The notes under the pieces are model-generated. The model was not told the origin of the DNA. It saw nothing but the letters and a program-made list of their open reading frames with translations, and searched no databases. DNA of 64,000 nucleotides, taken from NCBI GenBank assembly GCA_900544795.1, contig UQWM01000003.1, positions 1-64,000 on the forward strand, given 5' to 3'. The stretch's first letter is position 1; each line of letters starts with the position of its first letter. A program made the translations under genes and the position numbers. Positions 24,346 through 31,063 of the stretch are shown here, in pieces. Origin of the DNA: an uncultured Phascolarctobacterium sp. (lineage in GTDB: Bacteria > Bacillota > Negativicutes > Acidaminococcales > Acidaminococcaceae).

Positions 24346-24666
24346 TTAAACAGTTTGTTTTTTCAATACTTTCAAAATGTCCAGTAATTCATCTGCAGTA
24401 TATTTATCTTCTGCTTCCTGGTGTTTAACCTCGGTATTCAAGGTCAAGCCCAAAAGTGCATCGACACCACAGCTAAAATAATGCGAAAGCCTTAATAACA
24501 CCTTCAAATTAACACTTACACGACCATGTTCCAAATTACTCATATGAGTCTGAGAAATACCAAGTTTCTTAGCAAGCTCTGATTGAGTAACTCCCTTGCG
24601 GATACGCATGATCTTAATGTTCTGTCCGATTTTTACAAAATTTGGTTCTACGCTCTTGAACGCCAA
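24346..24666 (-). CDS. XRE-family regulator, type A (module 1)
   Basis: A 106-residue DNA-binding protein with a helix-turn-helix at residues 12-70 (IGQNIKIMRIRKGVTQSEL, LGISQTHMSNLEHG, LKVLLRLSHYFSCGVDALL), followed by a charged C-terminal tail. It is closely related to the proteins at 25715-25927 and 34993-35409. The start is unclear: the frame begins with TTG directly after GGGAGGAG, unusually close. It forms a pair with the type B gene at 24822-25043. Targets unknown. Confidence 0.85.
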   Translation of the reverse strand: MAFKSVEPNFVKIGQNIKIMRIRKGVTQSELAKKLGISQTHMSNLEHGRVSVNLKVLLRLSHYFSCGVDALLGLTLNTEVKHQEAEDKYTADELLDILKVLKKQTV

Positions 24667-24821
24667 CTCCTCCCTGAAGTGTATGAAATATAATTCCAGA
24701 AATTTTGAAACTATATTTTTATAAAAGCTAAACAGACGGATAATGCCATTTGTTTGCTAGCTTTTCAAAATAAGCGGCAACTTGCTTCTCTCAACCTGTG
24801 GCCTTTGCCGCAGCCTGTAGA

Positions 24822-25043
24822 TCAAACATCCTTATCTGTCAGCAAAATACCCGCGTCAACATCCAATACCTGCGCTATTTGCAGTAAGACCGGTACGCTA
24901 CATTGAGCCTTGCCGGTTTCAATCTTCGACAAATACGACCGTGATATTCCAGCCTCATCAGCTAATTCAACCTGACTGATATTTTTCATTTGTCTGTAAT
25001 ATTGGATTTTTAACCCTAATTGTTTAAATTTTGTCGAAAACAT
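24822..25043 (-). CDS. XRE-family regulator, type B (module 1)
   Basis: A 73-residue stand-alone helix-turn-helix domain: FKQLGLKIQYYRQMKNISQ, ADEAGISRSYLSKIETGKAQ, VLLQIAQVLDVDAGILL. It is very similar to 25960-26184 and distinct from type A. No sensor or dimerisation domain beyond the fold. Separated from the type A gene by 155 bases in which no gene is seen. Confidence 0.85.
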   Translation of the reverse strand: MFSTKFKQLGLKIQYYRQMKNISQVELADEAGISRSYLSKIETGKAQCSVPVLLQIAQVLDVDAGILLTDKDV

Positions 25044-25714
25044 TTAAATCTCCATTTCCATACTAATCCAAGCTATTACTTATTTATCCCTTCTTTGCTA
25101 TTCTTTATACTTTATTAATATTATTATCACATTTTATTAATATTTAGGTGTTCAGAAATAGTTAGCATATGTGTTCTTTAGTGCACAAACATAAATAAAT
25201 TATATCTTTTTTTATTTTATTTGCTAATTTTTCTCCTTCTATTAATTCATATCAATAAAAATTTTACAATCTTTAATCAGCTATCTTAAATATCCTTCAT
25301 ATAATATCTGCAATATTGCACCTACAATTATCTGAATAATCAGTAATAAAATTCTTAGCTTTTTATGTATAGCTTATTATTCTTTATATTTAATTTTATT
25401 TTTAACGATTGTATTTTTATTGCATTGGTTATATATTATCATAATAGCTATGGATTTGCTTTAAGTTTAACTTTCAAAATTGCTTTTAATATTATAATTA
25501 TTCCTTTTCATTACTTACATTATTTTTATATTCAATACATTTCTTTGAAATTATATGTTTTTATATGTTAAAAAGAAAAAACCTTCATCTACTTAAGATG
25601 AAGGTTTTACACATATTTTGAAATACTCTTTCATATTCTTTGCCGGTCGGCTAATAAACTATCTTCTGCTGACTATTGCCGATCATTTAAGTTTTTATTA
25701 TCGCTTCAAGCATC
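25044..25714. other. 670-base AT-rich gap between XRE modules
   Basis: No convincing gene. A plus-strand frame (25365-25571) would encode a low-complexity hydrophobic peptide without a ribosome site and is judged spurious. The only clear element is the terminator at 25577-25608. Confidence 0.6.
25577..25608 (-). terminator. Terminator of XRE module 2
   Basis: AAACCTTCATCT/AGATGAAGGTTT stem followed on the minus strand by UUUUUUCUUUUU. Confidence 0.85.
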
Positions 25715-25927
25715 TTAAACTGCCAGCAAATCGTCCAGACTGCATTTAAAAAAGCCCGTCAGCTTATACAGCATTTTTAAACTTATCTTGACCTTGCCGT
25801 TTTCCACATTACATAAATGGGCGGCCGATACGCCTAAATTTTTAGCCATACATGCCTGACTGATGCCCTGGCGTATCCTTCTGATCTTTATGTTGATGCC
25901 TATCACTTTATAATTTGGTTCTTCCAC
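25715..25927 (-). CDS. XRE-family regulator, type A (module 2)
   Basis: A 70-residue helix-turn-helix protein (IGINIKIRRIRQGISQACM, LGVSAAHLCNVENGKVKI, LKMLYKLTGFFKCSLDDLL). It is a paralogue of 24346-24666 but lacks the C-terminal tail. It lies 33 bases downstream of a type B gene, so the two are probably co-transcribed. Confidence 0.85.
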   Translation of the reverse strand: MEEPNYKVIGINIKIRRIRQGISQACMAKNLGVSAAHLCNVENGKVKISLKMLYKLTGFFKCSLDDLLAV

Positions 25928-25959
25928 TTTCTTACACCTCTTTATTTTTGTTTCCTGTT

Positions 25960-26184
25960 TTAACCCATCAGCAACCTGCCGGGGTCTATTTCCAATGCTC
26001 TGGCTATCTGCATCAGCACAGCCAGGCTGTAGCGCACTTTTCCTGTTTCTATCTTTGAAAGATAGGAACAGGAAATTCCCGCTCTCTCGGCAACTTCCAT
26101 CTGTTTCAGCGCCTTACGTTTTCTGTAATAGGCTATTTTCAAACCTATTTGCCTAAATTTTTTGCCAAACATAACTCTCACCAA
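25960..26184 (-). CDS. XRE-family regulator, type B (module 2)
   Basis: A 74-residue (or about 70 from an internal ATG, MFGKKF) helix-turn-helix protein with FRQIGLKIAYYRKRKALKQ, AERAGISCSYLSKIETGKVR and LMQIARALEIDPGRLL. Paralogue of 24822-25043. With 25715-25927 it repeats the B-A gene order of module 1, pointing to a segmental duplication. Confidence 0.85.
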   Translation of the reverse strand: MVRVMFGKKFRQIGLKIAYYRKRKALKQMEVAERAGISCSYLSKIETGKVRYSLAVLMQIARALEIDPGRLLMG

Positions 26185-26364
26185 CTATACTTTCATTTCT
26201 CCTGTAATATTCATTACATTAATTTTATTATAACTGGCATTTTTATTTTACGTTTTCAATAATAGTTCAAGTATGTATACTATCGCGTCCACAATCATTA
26301 ACATTATTTGAAAAACCTCTGTCATTTATGTAATAAAATGTTTTCTTTTCACCTTATACACAAA

Positions 26365-26388
26365 AAGGCCCTGCCGAAGCAGGGCCTT
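26365..26388 (-). terminator. Terminator of the DUF3298 gene
   Basis: AAGGCCCTGC/GCAGGGCCTT with a CGAA loop and a U-run on the minus strand. Confidence 0.9.
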
Positions 26389-26409
26389 ACAGCAGCAATA
26401 CGAACACTG

Positions 26410-27225
26410 CTATTCTAATTTAAAATTAAAAATATCTGCAACCTGGCTGACAGGAATAATGAACTCGATCGTTCCTGCCGCATAAGGGGCAATAGCATAC
26501 GGAGGATAAACGAGTACCAGCTCAGCATTATCAGTAATATAGAAGTTTTCTGTTCCGTCCACCTCTACTTTATTGAAGTAACCCTTCAACTGTTGGCTTT
26601 CGGCAACCTGCCTGGCAACAATGGTATTCAGACGGGTCAGGTAATCGCTGCCACTTTTAAACATATCGCTCAATGTCAGCAGCCTGCCGTTCCTCAAATC
26701 TACATTCAGCGTGTCAAGATAAGTATTAGGATGCGCGCCTCCTAAATAATCCATATAGGTCTGCTCCAGTGAAAGCATCTCCTCACTGTTGAAGCGCACC
26801 TGATAATTACCGTCCAGGCTGTACTGCTTAACGTGCGAACCTGCCTTATGCGCCGCTTTTGCCTGATTTTGCAGCTGACGGTTGATAAATCCAGCGATAT
26901 CCGTTACAAACTCACGGCTGGCCTTGGCGCCGCCGTAGCCATCGAACTCAGCATAATAATCCTGCTGCAGGCGCGGGTCACGGCCACCGCCCGGCAAATA
27001 ATTATAAAGCTTTTTGGTAATATTAAAGTCGATAGCCAAATTAACCTTATCATCTACCTCTTTACCGCCAACAGCGCCAGTAACGACAGGGATATTCAGC
27101 TTCACTCCTCCTGCATGCACCTTCTGGTCGCTGATCTTTGGCTCGGCCGCCCAAACAGCCGCCGTCATACTTAAAGCCATAATACCAGCCACACCGGCTG
27201 TTATAAATTTCCGCGTCAATTTCAT
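26410..27225 (-). CDS. Exported DUF3298/RsiV-like domain protein
   Basis: A 271-residue secreted or periplasmic protein. A Sec signal peptide covers residues 1-26 (ending AAVWA before AEPK). The C-terminal half matches the DUF3298 (RsiV C-terminal-like) fold: SLEQTYMDYLGGAHPNTY, LDLRNGR-type turn, LTLSDMFKSGSDYLTRLN, then FYITDNAELVLVYPPYAIAPYAAG. In RsiV-type proteins this domain senses lysozyme; here there is no anti-sigma segment, so the role is unknown. Monocistronic. Confidence 0.8.
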   Translation of the reverse strand: MKLTRKFITAGVAGIMALSMTAAVWAAEPKISDQKVHAGGVKLNIPVVTGAVGGKEVDDKVNLAIDFNITKKLYNYLPGGGRDPRLQQDYYAEFDGYGGAKASREFVTDIAGFINRQLQNQAKAAHKAGSHVKQYSLDGNYQVRFNSEEMLSLEQTYMDYLGGAHPNTYLDTLNVDLRNGRLLTLSDMFKSGSDYLTRLNTIVARQVAESQQLKGYFNKVEVDGTENFYITDNAELVLVYPPYAIAPYAAGTIEFIIPVSQVADIFNFKLE

Positions 27226-27295
27226 TAAAACACCTCCAATATCCGTTATATTATTAGTATAACATTATTAAATGTCAAAAAAATGTTTTTTCAAA

Positions 27296-27324
27296 AAAAT
27301 TCCCCGCCTAAGCGGGGAATTTAA
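27296..27324 (-). terminator. Terminator of the nitroreductase-like gene
   Basis: AAATTCCCCGC/GCGGGGAATTT stem with A/T flanks. Confidence 0.85.
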
Positions 27325-27330
27325 GTATTA

Positions 27331-27930
27331 TCATTCTAAGACGCGCATCCGTTCGGAACCTGATATAACTTCTTTTTCATCTGGCTCCGCAGTTCTTGCA
27401 CCAAAAGGCATTTGGGCTATCAAACGATAATGGTCGGGGATATTGAATACCTCCTTCACCTCGTCGTCGATAATAGGATTATAGTGCTGCAAATTAGCTC
27501 CCAGCCCTTCTTCCTCCAACGCCGTCCAGATAGCGAATTGCAGCATCCCATTAGCCTGGTCGGCCCAGGTCTTAAAATTGGCTGCATAAGACGGAAAATC
27601 ATTGGCAAAGGCTTCGGTAACGCTCTCGTCATCAAAGTACAAAATCGTTCCGTAACCTGCGGCAAAGCAGTTGATCTTGGTCTCTGTCGGGCCAAATTTA
27701 TCAGCAGGCACCCGCTCGCGCAAGGTCTTCATCACAATGTCCCAAAAGTTCTGATTGGCCTGGCCAAACAATACTACAAGCCGCGCGCTTTGGCAGTTGA
27801 AAGCAGACGGAACATCCTCTATCAGCATCTCAATCAAAGCAACGATTTTGTTCTTCGGGATAGGCGAAGTATTGGTAATAGTGTAAATACTGCGGCGTTC
27901 ATGAACGCTGGAAAGAAAAGTCTTTTTCAT
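27331..27930 (-). CDS. Nitroreductase-family oxidoreductase
   Basis: A 199-residue FMN-dependent nitroreductase-like protein of the short, HBN1-like subgroup. Landmarks are the N-terminal HERRSIYTITNTSPI, PSAFNCQSARLVVLFG (flavin phosphate binding), YGTILYFDDE, and EEEGLGANLQHYNP. It probably reduces quinones or nitro compounds with NAD(P)H; the physiological substrate is unknown. Monocistronic between terminators. Confidence 0.88.
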   Translation of the reverse strand: MKKTFLSSVHERRSIYTITNTSPIPKNKIVALIEMLIEDVPSAFNCQSARLVVLFGQANQNFWDIVMKTLRERVPADKFGPTETKINCFAAGYGTILYFDDESVTEAFANDFPSYAANFKTWADQANGMLQFAIWTALEEEGLGANLQHYNPIIDDEVKEVFNIPDHYRLIAQMPFGARTAEPDEKEVISGSERMRVLE

Positions 27931-28089
27931 AATTTAACCCCCTTCAGGAACATACTTTTATTACTAACTTTACTTTACTACAACGAACGCAGAAATGCAA
28001 ATTATCACAAAAGCCCCGCAAGCGGCTCTACAGCTTGTTTGTAGGTTTTGTAAAGCATTAAGAAAGCAATTATTCTTAAAAATCAAATA

Positions 28090-28122
28090 AAAAAAGCACT
28101 CCTAAGTAACTTAGAAGTGCCT
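28090..28122 (-). terminator. Terminator of the tRNA cluster
   Basis: GCACTTCTAAG/CTTAGGAGTGC hairpin followed by a seven-U run on the minus strand. Confidence 0.85.
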
Positions 28123-28128
28123 GATCTT

Positions 28129-28204
28129 TGGTGGGCGCTGACGGGATCGAACCGCCGACATTCTGCTTGTAAGGCAGACGCTCTCCCAGCTGAGCTAAGC
28201 GCCC
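28129..28204 (-). tRNA. tRNA-Val (anticodon TAC)
   Basis: Minus-strand cloverleaf: acceptor GGGCGCT/AGCGCCC, anticodon loop CTTACAA within stem TCTGC/GCAGA, T-loop TTCGATC and an encoded CCA (28131-28129). Confidence 0.95.
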
Positions 28205-28208
28205 GAAA

Positions 28209-28283
28209 TGGTGACCGGTAGGGGAATCGAACCCCTGATACCGCCGTGAAAGGGCGGTGTCTTAACCGCTTGACCAACCGGCC
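28209..28283 (-). tRNA. tRNA-Glu (anticodon TTC)
   Basis: Minus-strand cloverleaf: acceptor GGCCGGT/ACCGGTC, anticodon loop CTTTCAC in stem CCGCC/GGCGG, and encoded CCA. Confidence 0.95.
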
Positions 28284-28286
28284 AGT

Positions 28287-28362
28287 TGGCTCCCCGAGTA
28301 GGACTCGAACCTACAACAACTCGGTTAACAGCCGAGTGCTCTACCGATTGAGCTATCGGGGA
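28287..28362 (-). tRNA. tRNA-Asn (anticodon GTT)
   Basis: Minus-strand cloverleaf: acceptor TCCCCGA/TCGGGGA, anticodon loop CTGTTAA in stem CTCGG/CCGAG, T-loop TTCGAGT, and encoded CCA. First of three co-transcribed tRNAs. Confidence 0.95.
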
Positions 28363-28394
28363 ATGTTACAACGTTTCTCAACGTCACAAGTGGT

Positions 28395-28423
28395 ATTATA
28401 TGGCAAAATTGTAATCTTGTCAA
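28395..28423 (-). promoter_or_regulatory. Consensus sigma-A promoter of the tRNA cluster
   Basis: TTGACA (28423-28418), 17-nt spacer, TATAAT (28400-28395): a perfect match to consensus. Confidence 0.9.
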
Positions 28424-28444
28424 CACTTTTTTTCAAAAACTTTA

Positions 28445-28915
28445 TTATGCCTGATGCCTTACTTTAACCACTACTTTCTGCACCTGCCCTGCCTTGCCGC
28501 CAGCATTACAGCCAGGTCGGTGCAATTCCCACGGAAAAAACACGGCAAAATCACCGGCGTGTAAAACAACGCAGTCCTTTTCATCGAACTGCTCAAAAAA
28601 AAGCAGATCGCTTGCTTCGGCGTGATCCTCCGTCACAACGTGCTCCTCCGTCCGCGGCGCAAAATAGATCACCTCTTGCCCCGCACCCAGATACTGCACA
28701 TCGATATACTCGTTATGCGCTTCCGGCTGCTTGCACTCTTTTGGTTCAGTGCTGTAAGTGTTCACCCTCACAAATACGTCACGCCCGTCTATCTCATACT
28801 CCCCATTTGCCACCTCGGCAAAGTTGGTAACCGCAATATACCGCAGCGCTTTTTGCAGCCTGTCTGCCACATAAGGCAATATTTTTTCTATCTCCTGTTT
28901 ATTTCCACACAGCAT
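28445..28915 (-). CDS. YhcH/YjgK/YiaL-family protein (DUF386)
   Basis: A 156-residue cupin-like protein. Motifs are RVNTYSTEPKECKQPEAHNEYIDVQ (split here by family convention; it holds conserved metal-binding His and Glu) and the C-terminal FFPWELHRPGC. Family members are linked to sialic acid or glycan sugar catabolism (anomerase-like). ATG 28915 is chosen because GGAGG lies 8 nt upstream; a longer frame to 28990 has no site. No sugar catabolic genes are adjacent. It is divergent from the ABC-F gene. Confidence 0.85.
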   Translation of the reverse strand: MLCGNKQEIEKILPYVADRLQKALRYIAVTNFAEVANGEYEIDGRDVFVRVNTYSTEPKECKQPEAHNEYIDVQYLGAGQEVIYFAPRTEEHVVTEDHAEASDLLFFEQFDEKDCVVLHAGDFAVFFPWELHRPGCNAGGKAGQVQKVVVKVRHQA

Positions 28916-29045
28916 TTCGCCAGCCTCCTTAGATTTCAGTACTGCTTTATTCGACATTTCCCCGCAAAATCCTGTTTTCTGCTTTGACAAACTACCGCCT
29001 GTTACGTTAAAATTGTAACATATATTCTTACGAAAGAGGTTTAGT

Positions 29046-30602
29046 ATGAGCTATTTGAACGTTACCGACGTTTCCCACACCTTTGGCGGCCGCCAGATCC
29101 TGGAAAACGTCTCCTTTAAATTACTGCGCGGAGAACATGTTGGTCTGGTAGGCGCCAACGGCGAAGGCAAATCTACCTTCCTTAATATAGTTACCGGCCA
29201 CCTGCTGCCCGACGAAGGCAAAGTGGAATGGCCCGGCCGTGTTACCGTAGGCTACCTCGACCAGCAAAGCACCCTTGAGGCCGGCCAAACCATTCGCGAG
29301 GTGCTGCGCACCGCCTTTAACGAAATGTACGAAGCCGAAAAACAAATGCTGGAGCTTTACGACAAAATGGCCGATGCCACCCCCGAAGAAATGGACAAAA
29401 TGATGAACACCGTCGGCGAGATCCAGTCCGAGCTGGAGCACAGCGGTTTCTATTCCCTGGATACCAAAATCGAAGAAGTGGCCAACGGCCTGGGTCTTGG
29501 CAGCATCGGCCTCGACCGCGACGTCAGCGAGCTTTCAGGTGGCCAGCGCAGCAAAGTACTGCTTACCAAGCTGCTGCTGCAAAACTCTTCTATCTTATTA
29601 TTAGACGAGCCCACCAACTATCTGGATATCGAGCATATCGAATGGCTGACCCGCTTCCTGCAAAACTACGAGCACGCCTTTATTTTGATCTCCCACGATA
29701 CCGCCTTCCTCAACCAGGTCGTCAACGTCATCTACCATCTGGAAAATTGCGAACTGACCCGCTACACAGGCGATTATGACAAATTCCAGGAAATGTACGC
29801 TATTTATAAATCCCAGCGCGAAAGCGCCTACGAACGTCAGCAGCAGGAGATCGCCAAGCTGGAAGATTTTGTGGCCCGCAACAAAGCCCGCGTCGCCACT
29901 ACCAACATGGCCAAAAGCCGCCAGCGCAAGCTTGATAAAATGGATATCATCGAAAAGCCGCGTGAAAAGCTTAAACCCACCTTCAACTTCCGCCCTGCCA
30001 GAACTCCCAGCCGCTTTATCGTAGAAGCGAAAGATCTGGTTTTAGGATACGACACGCCTCTGACCCGCCCCGTCACCTTCAACCTGGAGCGCGGCCAGAA
30101 AATCGCTATCCGCGGTGTTAACGGACTGGGTAAGACTACCCTCCTGAAAACGATTTTAGGCCTGATACCGCCCGTTTCCGGCTCTGTAGCGCTGGGAGAA
30201 TTCTTAGAGCCCGGCTACTTTGAACAGGAAGAACGCGAGAAAAACGACAAAACCGCCTTAGAAGACGTTTGGGCCGAATACCCAGGCCTCACCAACTACG
30301 AAGTGCGTGCCGCTTTAGCTGGCTGCGGGCTGACCAATGAGCATATCACCAGCAAGGTTTTTGTTTTGAGCGGCGGCGAAGCCGCCAAAGTGCGCCTGTG
30401 CAAACTGATGCTGCGCGACATAAACTGGCTGGTACTGGACGAACCGACCAACCATTTGGACGTAGACGCCAAAGAAGAGCTCAAACGCGCCCTCATCGCC
30501 TTTAAAGGCAGCGTCCTGCTCGTCTCCCACGAACCCGAATTCTATCAGGACTGGGTGACCTCGGTCTGGAACATCGAAGACTGGACTACAAAAATAATCT
30601 AA
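29046..30602 (+). CDS. ABC-F family ATPase (Ettα/YbiT/YkpA-like)
   Basis: A 518-residue soluble protein with two ABC domains and no membrane segment. Domain 1 has GANGEGKST, LSGGQRSKVLL and LLDEPTNYLD; the linker region (about residues 240-300) is rich in Arg and Lys. Domain 2 has GVNGLGKTT, LSGGEAAKVRL and LVLDEPTNHLD. ABC-F proteins bind the ribosomal E site and tune translation or resist ribosome-targeting antibiotics. Here the housekeeping type is more likely, as no resistance-type long linker is seen. ATG 29046 follows GAAAGAGG. Confidence 0.93.
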   Translation: MSYLNVTDVSHTFGGRQILENVSFKLLRGEHVGLVGANGEGKSTFLNIVTGHLLPDEGKVEWPGRVTVGYLDQQSTLEAGQTIREVLRTAFNEMYEAEKQMLELYDKMADATPEEMDKMMNTVGEIQSELEHSGFYSLDTKIEEVANGLGLGSIGLDRDVSELSGGQRSKVLLTKLLLQNSSILLLDEPTNYLDIEHIEWLTRFLQNYEHAFILISHDTAFLNQVVNVIYHLENCELTRYTGDYDKFQEMYAIYKSQRESAYERQQQEIAKLEDFVARNKARVATTNMAKSRQRKLDKMDIIEKPREKLKPTFNFRPARTPSRFIVEAKDLVLGYDTPLTRPVTFNLERGQKIAIRGVNGLGKTTLLKTILGLIPPVSGSVALGEFLEPGYFEQEEREKNDKTALEDVWAEYPGLTNYEVRAALAGCGLTNEHITSKVFVLSGGEAAKVRLCKLMLRDINWLVLDEPTNHLDVDAKEELKRALIAFKGSVLLVSHEPEFYQDWVTSVWNIEDWTTKII

Positions 30603-30607
30603 ACAGC

Positions 30608-30640
30608 AAAAAGCCTCAACCATAATGGTTGAGGCTTTTT
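30608..30640. terminator. Bidirectional terminator
   Basis: AAAAAGCCTCAACC/GGTTGAGGCTTTTT between the convergent ABC-F gene and the acyltransferase-like gene. Confidence 0.9.
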
Positions 30641-30643
30641 ATT

Positions 30644-31063
30644 TTAGCTGCGCAGCAGCGCTGCCACATCTTTTTCTAGCTGCATAGGCGCTTCTACCAA
30701 AGGCGGATTAGCCAAATGCCATTTTAAACTGGCAGCTGCTGTAATATTGGTACCGCGTTTACAAAGAACGCGCTTACCACGCTTCTTGCCCTCGTGGTAC
30801 AAAAAACGCACTTCCGGTTCATCTTTAAAAAGATTTTTCCTGCACCAGTTAGAGCATTCCTGTAACCTGCCACCCAACGGCGATACCACGAACAGCACCC
30901 AGGGCCTGTCTCCGCAGTTCCAGTTCTGCGGCGTCAGCGCCAAATTATAGCGCGTCAGGTAATCAGACTCGGCTGCGGCATCAAAATTGGCCCAGGCCAT
31001 ATAAAACAGCGGCGTGCCTTTTTCAGACATAGCCAGTACATACTGCTTATTGGCGATCGCCAT
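30644..31063 (-). CDS. HlyC-family toxin-activating lysine acyltransferase, N-terminally truncated
   Basis: The 139 residues match HlyC/TAAT proteins by eye: ANKQYVLAMSEKGTPLFYMA with WAN, then NWNCGDRPWV, VSPLGG, and a CRKNLF.DEPEVRFLY tail. These enzymes transfer an acyl chain from acyl-ACP to lysines of RTX toxins. About 40 N-terminal residues, including the region of HlyC catalytic His23, are absent, and Phe58 sits where HlyC has Asp92. ATG 31063 has no clear ribosome site and overlaps the autotransporter stop by 17 nt. Upstream in this frame there are few codons before a stop and no histidine. Most likely a remnant fused by a deletion. Confidence 0.7.
   Translation of the reverse strand: MAIANKQYVLAMSEKGTPLFYMAWANFDAAAESDYLTRYNLALTPQNWNCGDRPWVLFVVSPLGGRLQECSNWCRKNLFKDEPEVRFLYHEGKKRGKRVLCKRGTNITAAASLKWHLANPPLVEAPMQLEKDVAALLRS

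Noticed and set aside
25365..25571. 68-codon hydrophobic plus-strand frame
   Set aside because: Composed of the AT-rich background (Phe, Ile, Tyr, Leu), no Shine-Dalgarno, and the hairpin after it terminates the opposite strand.
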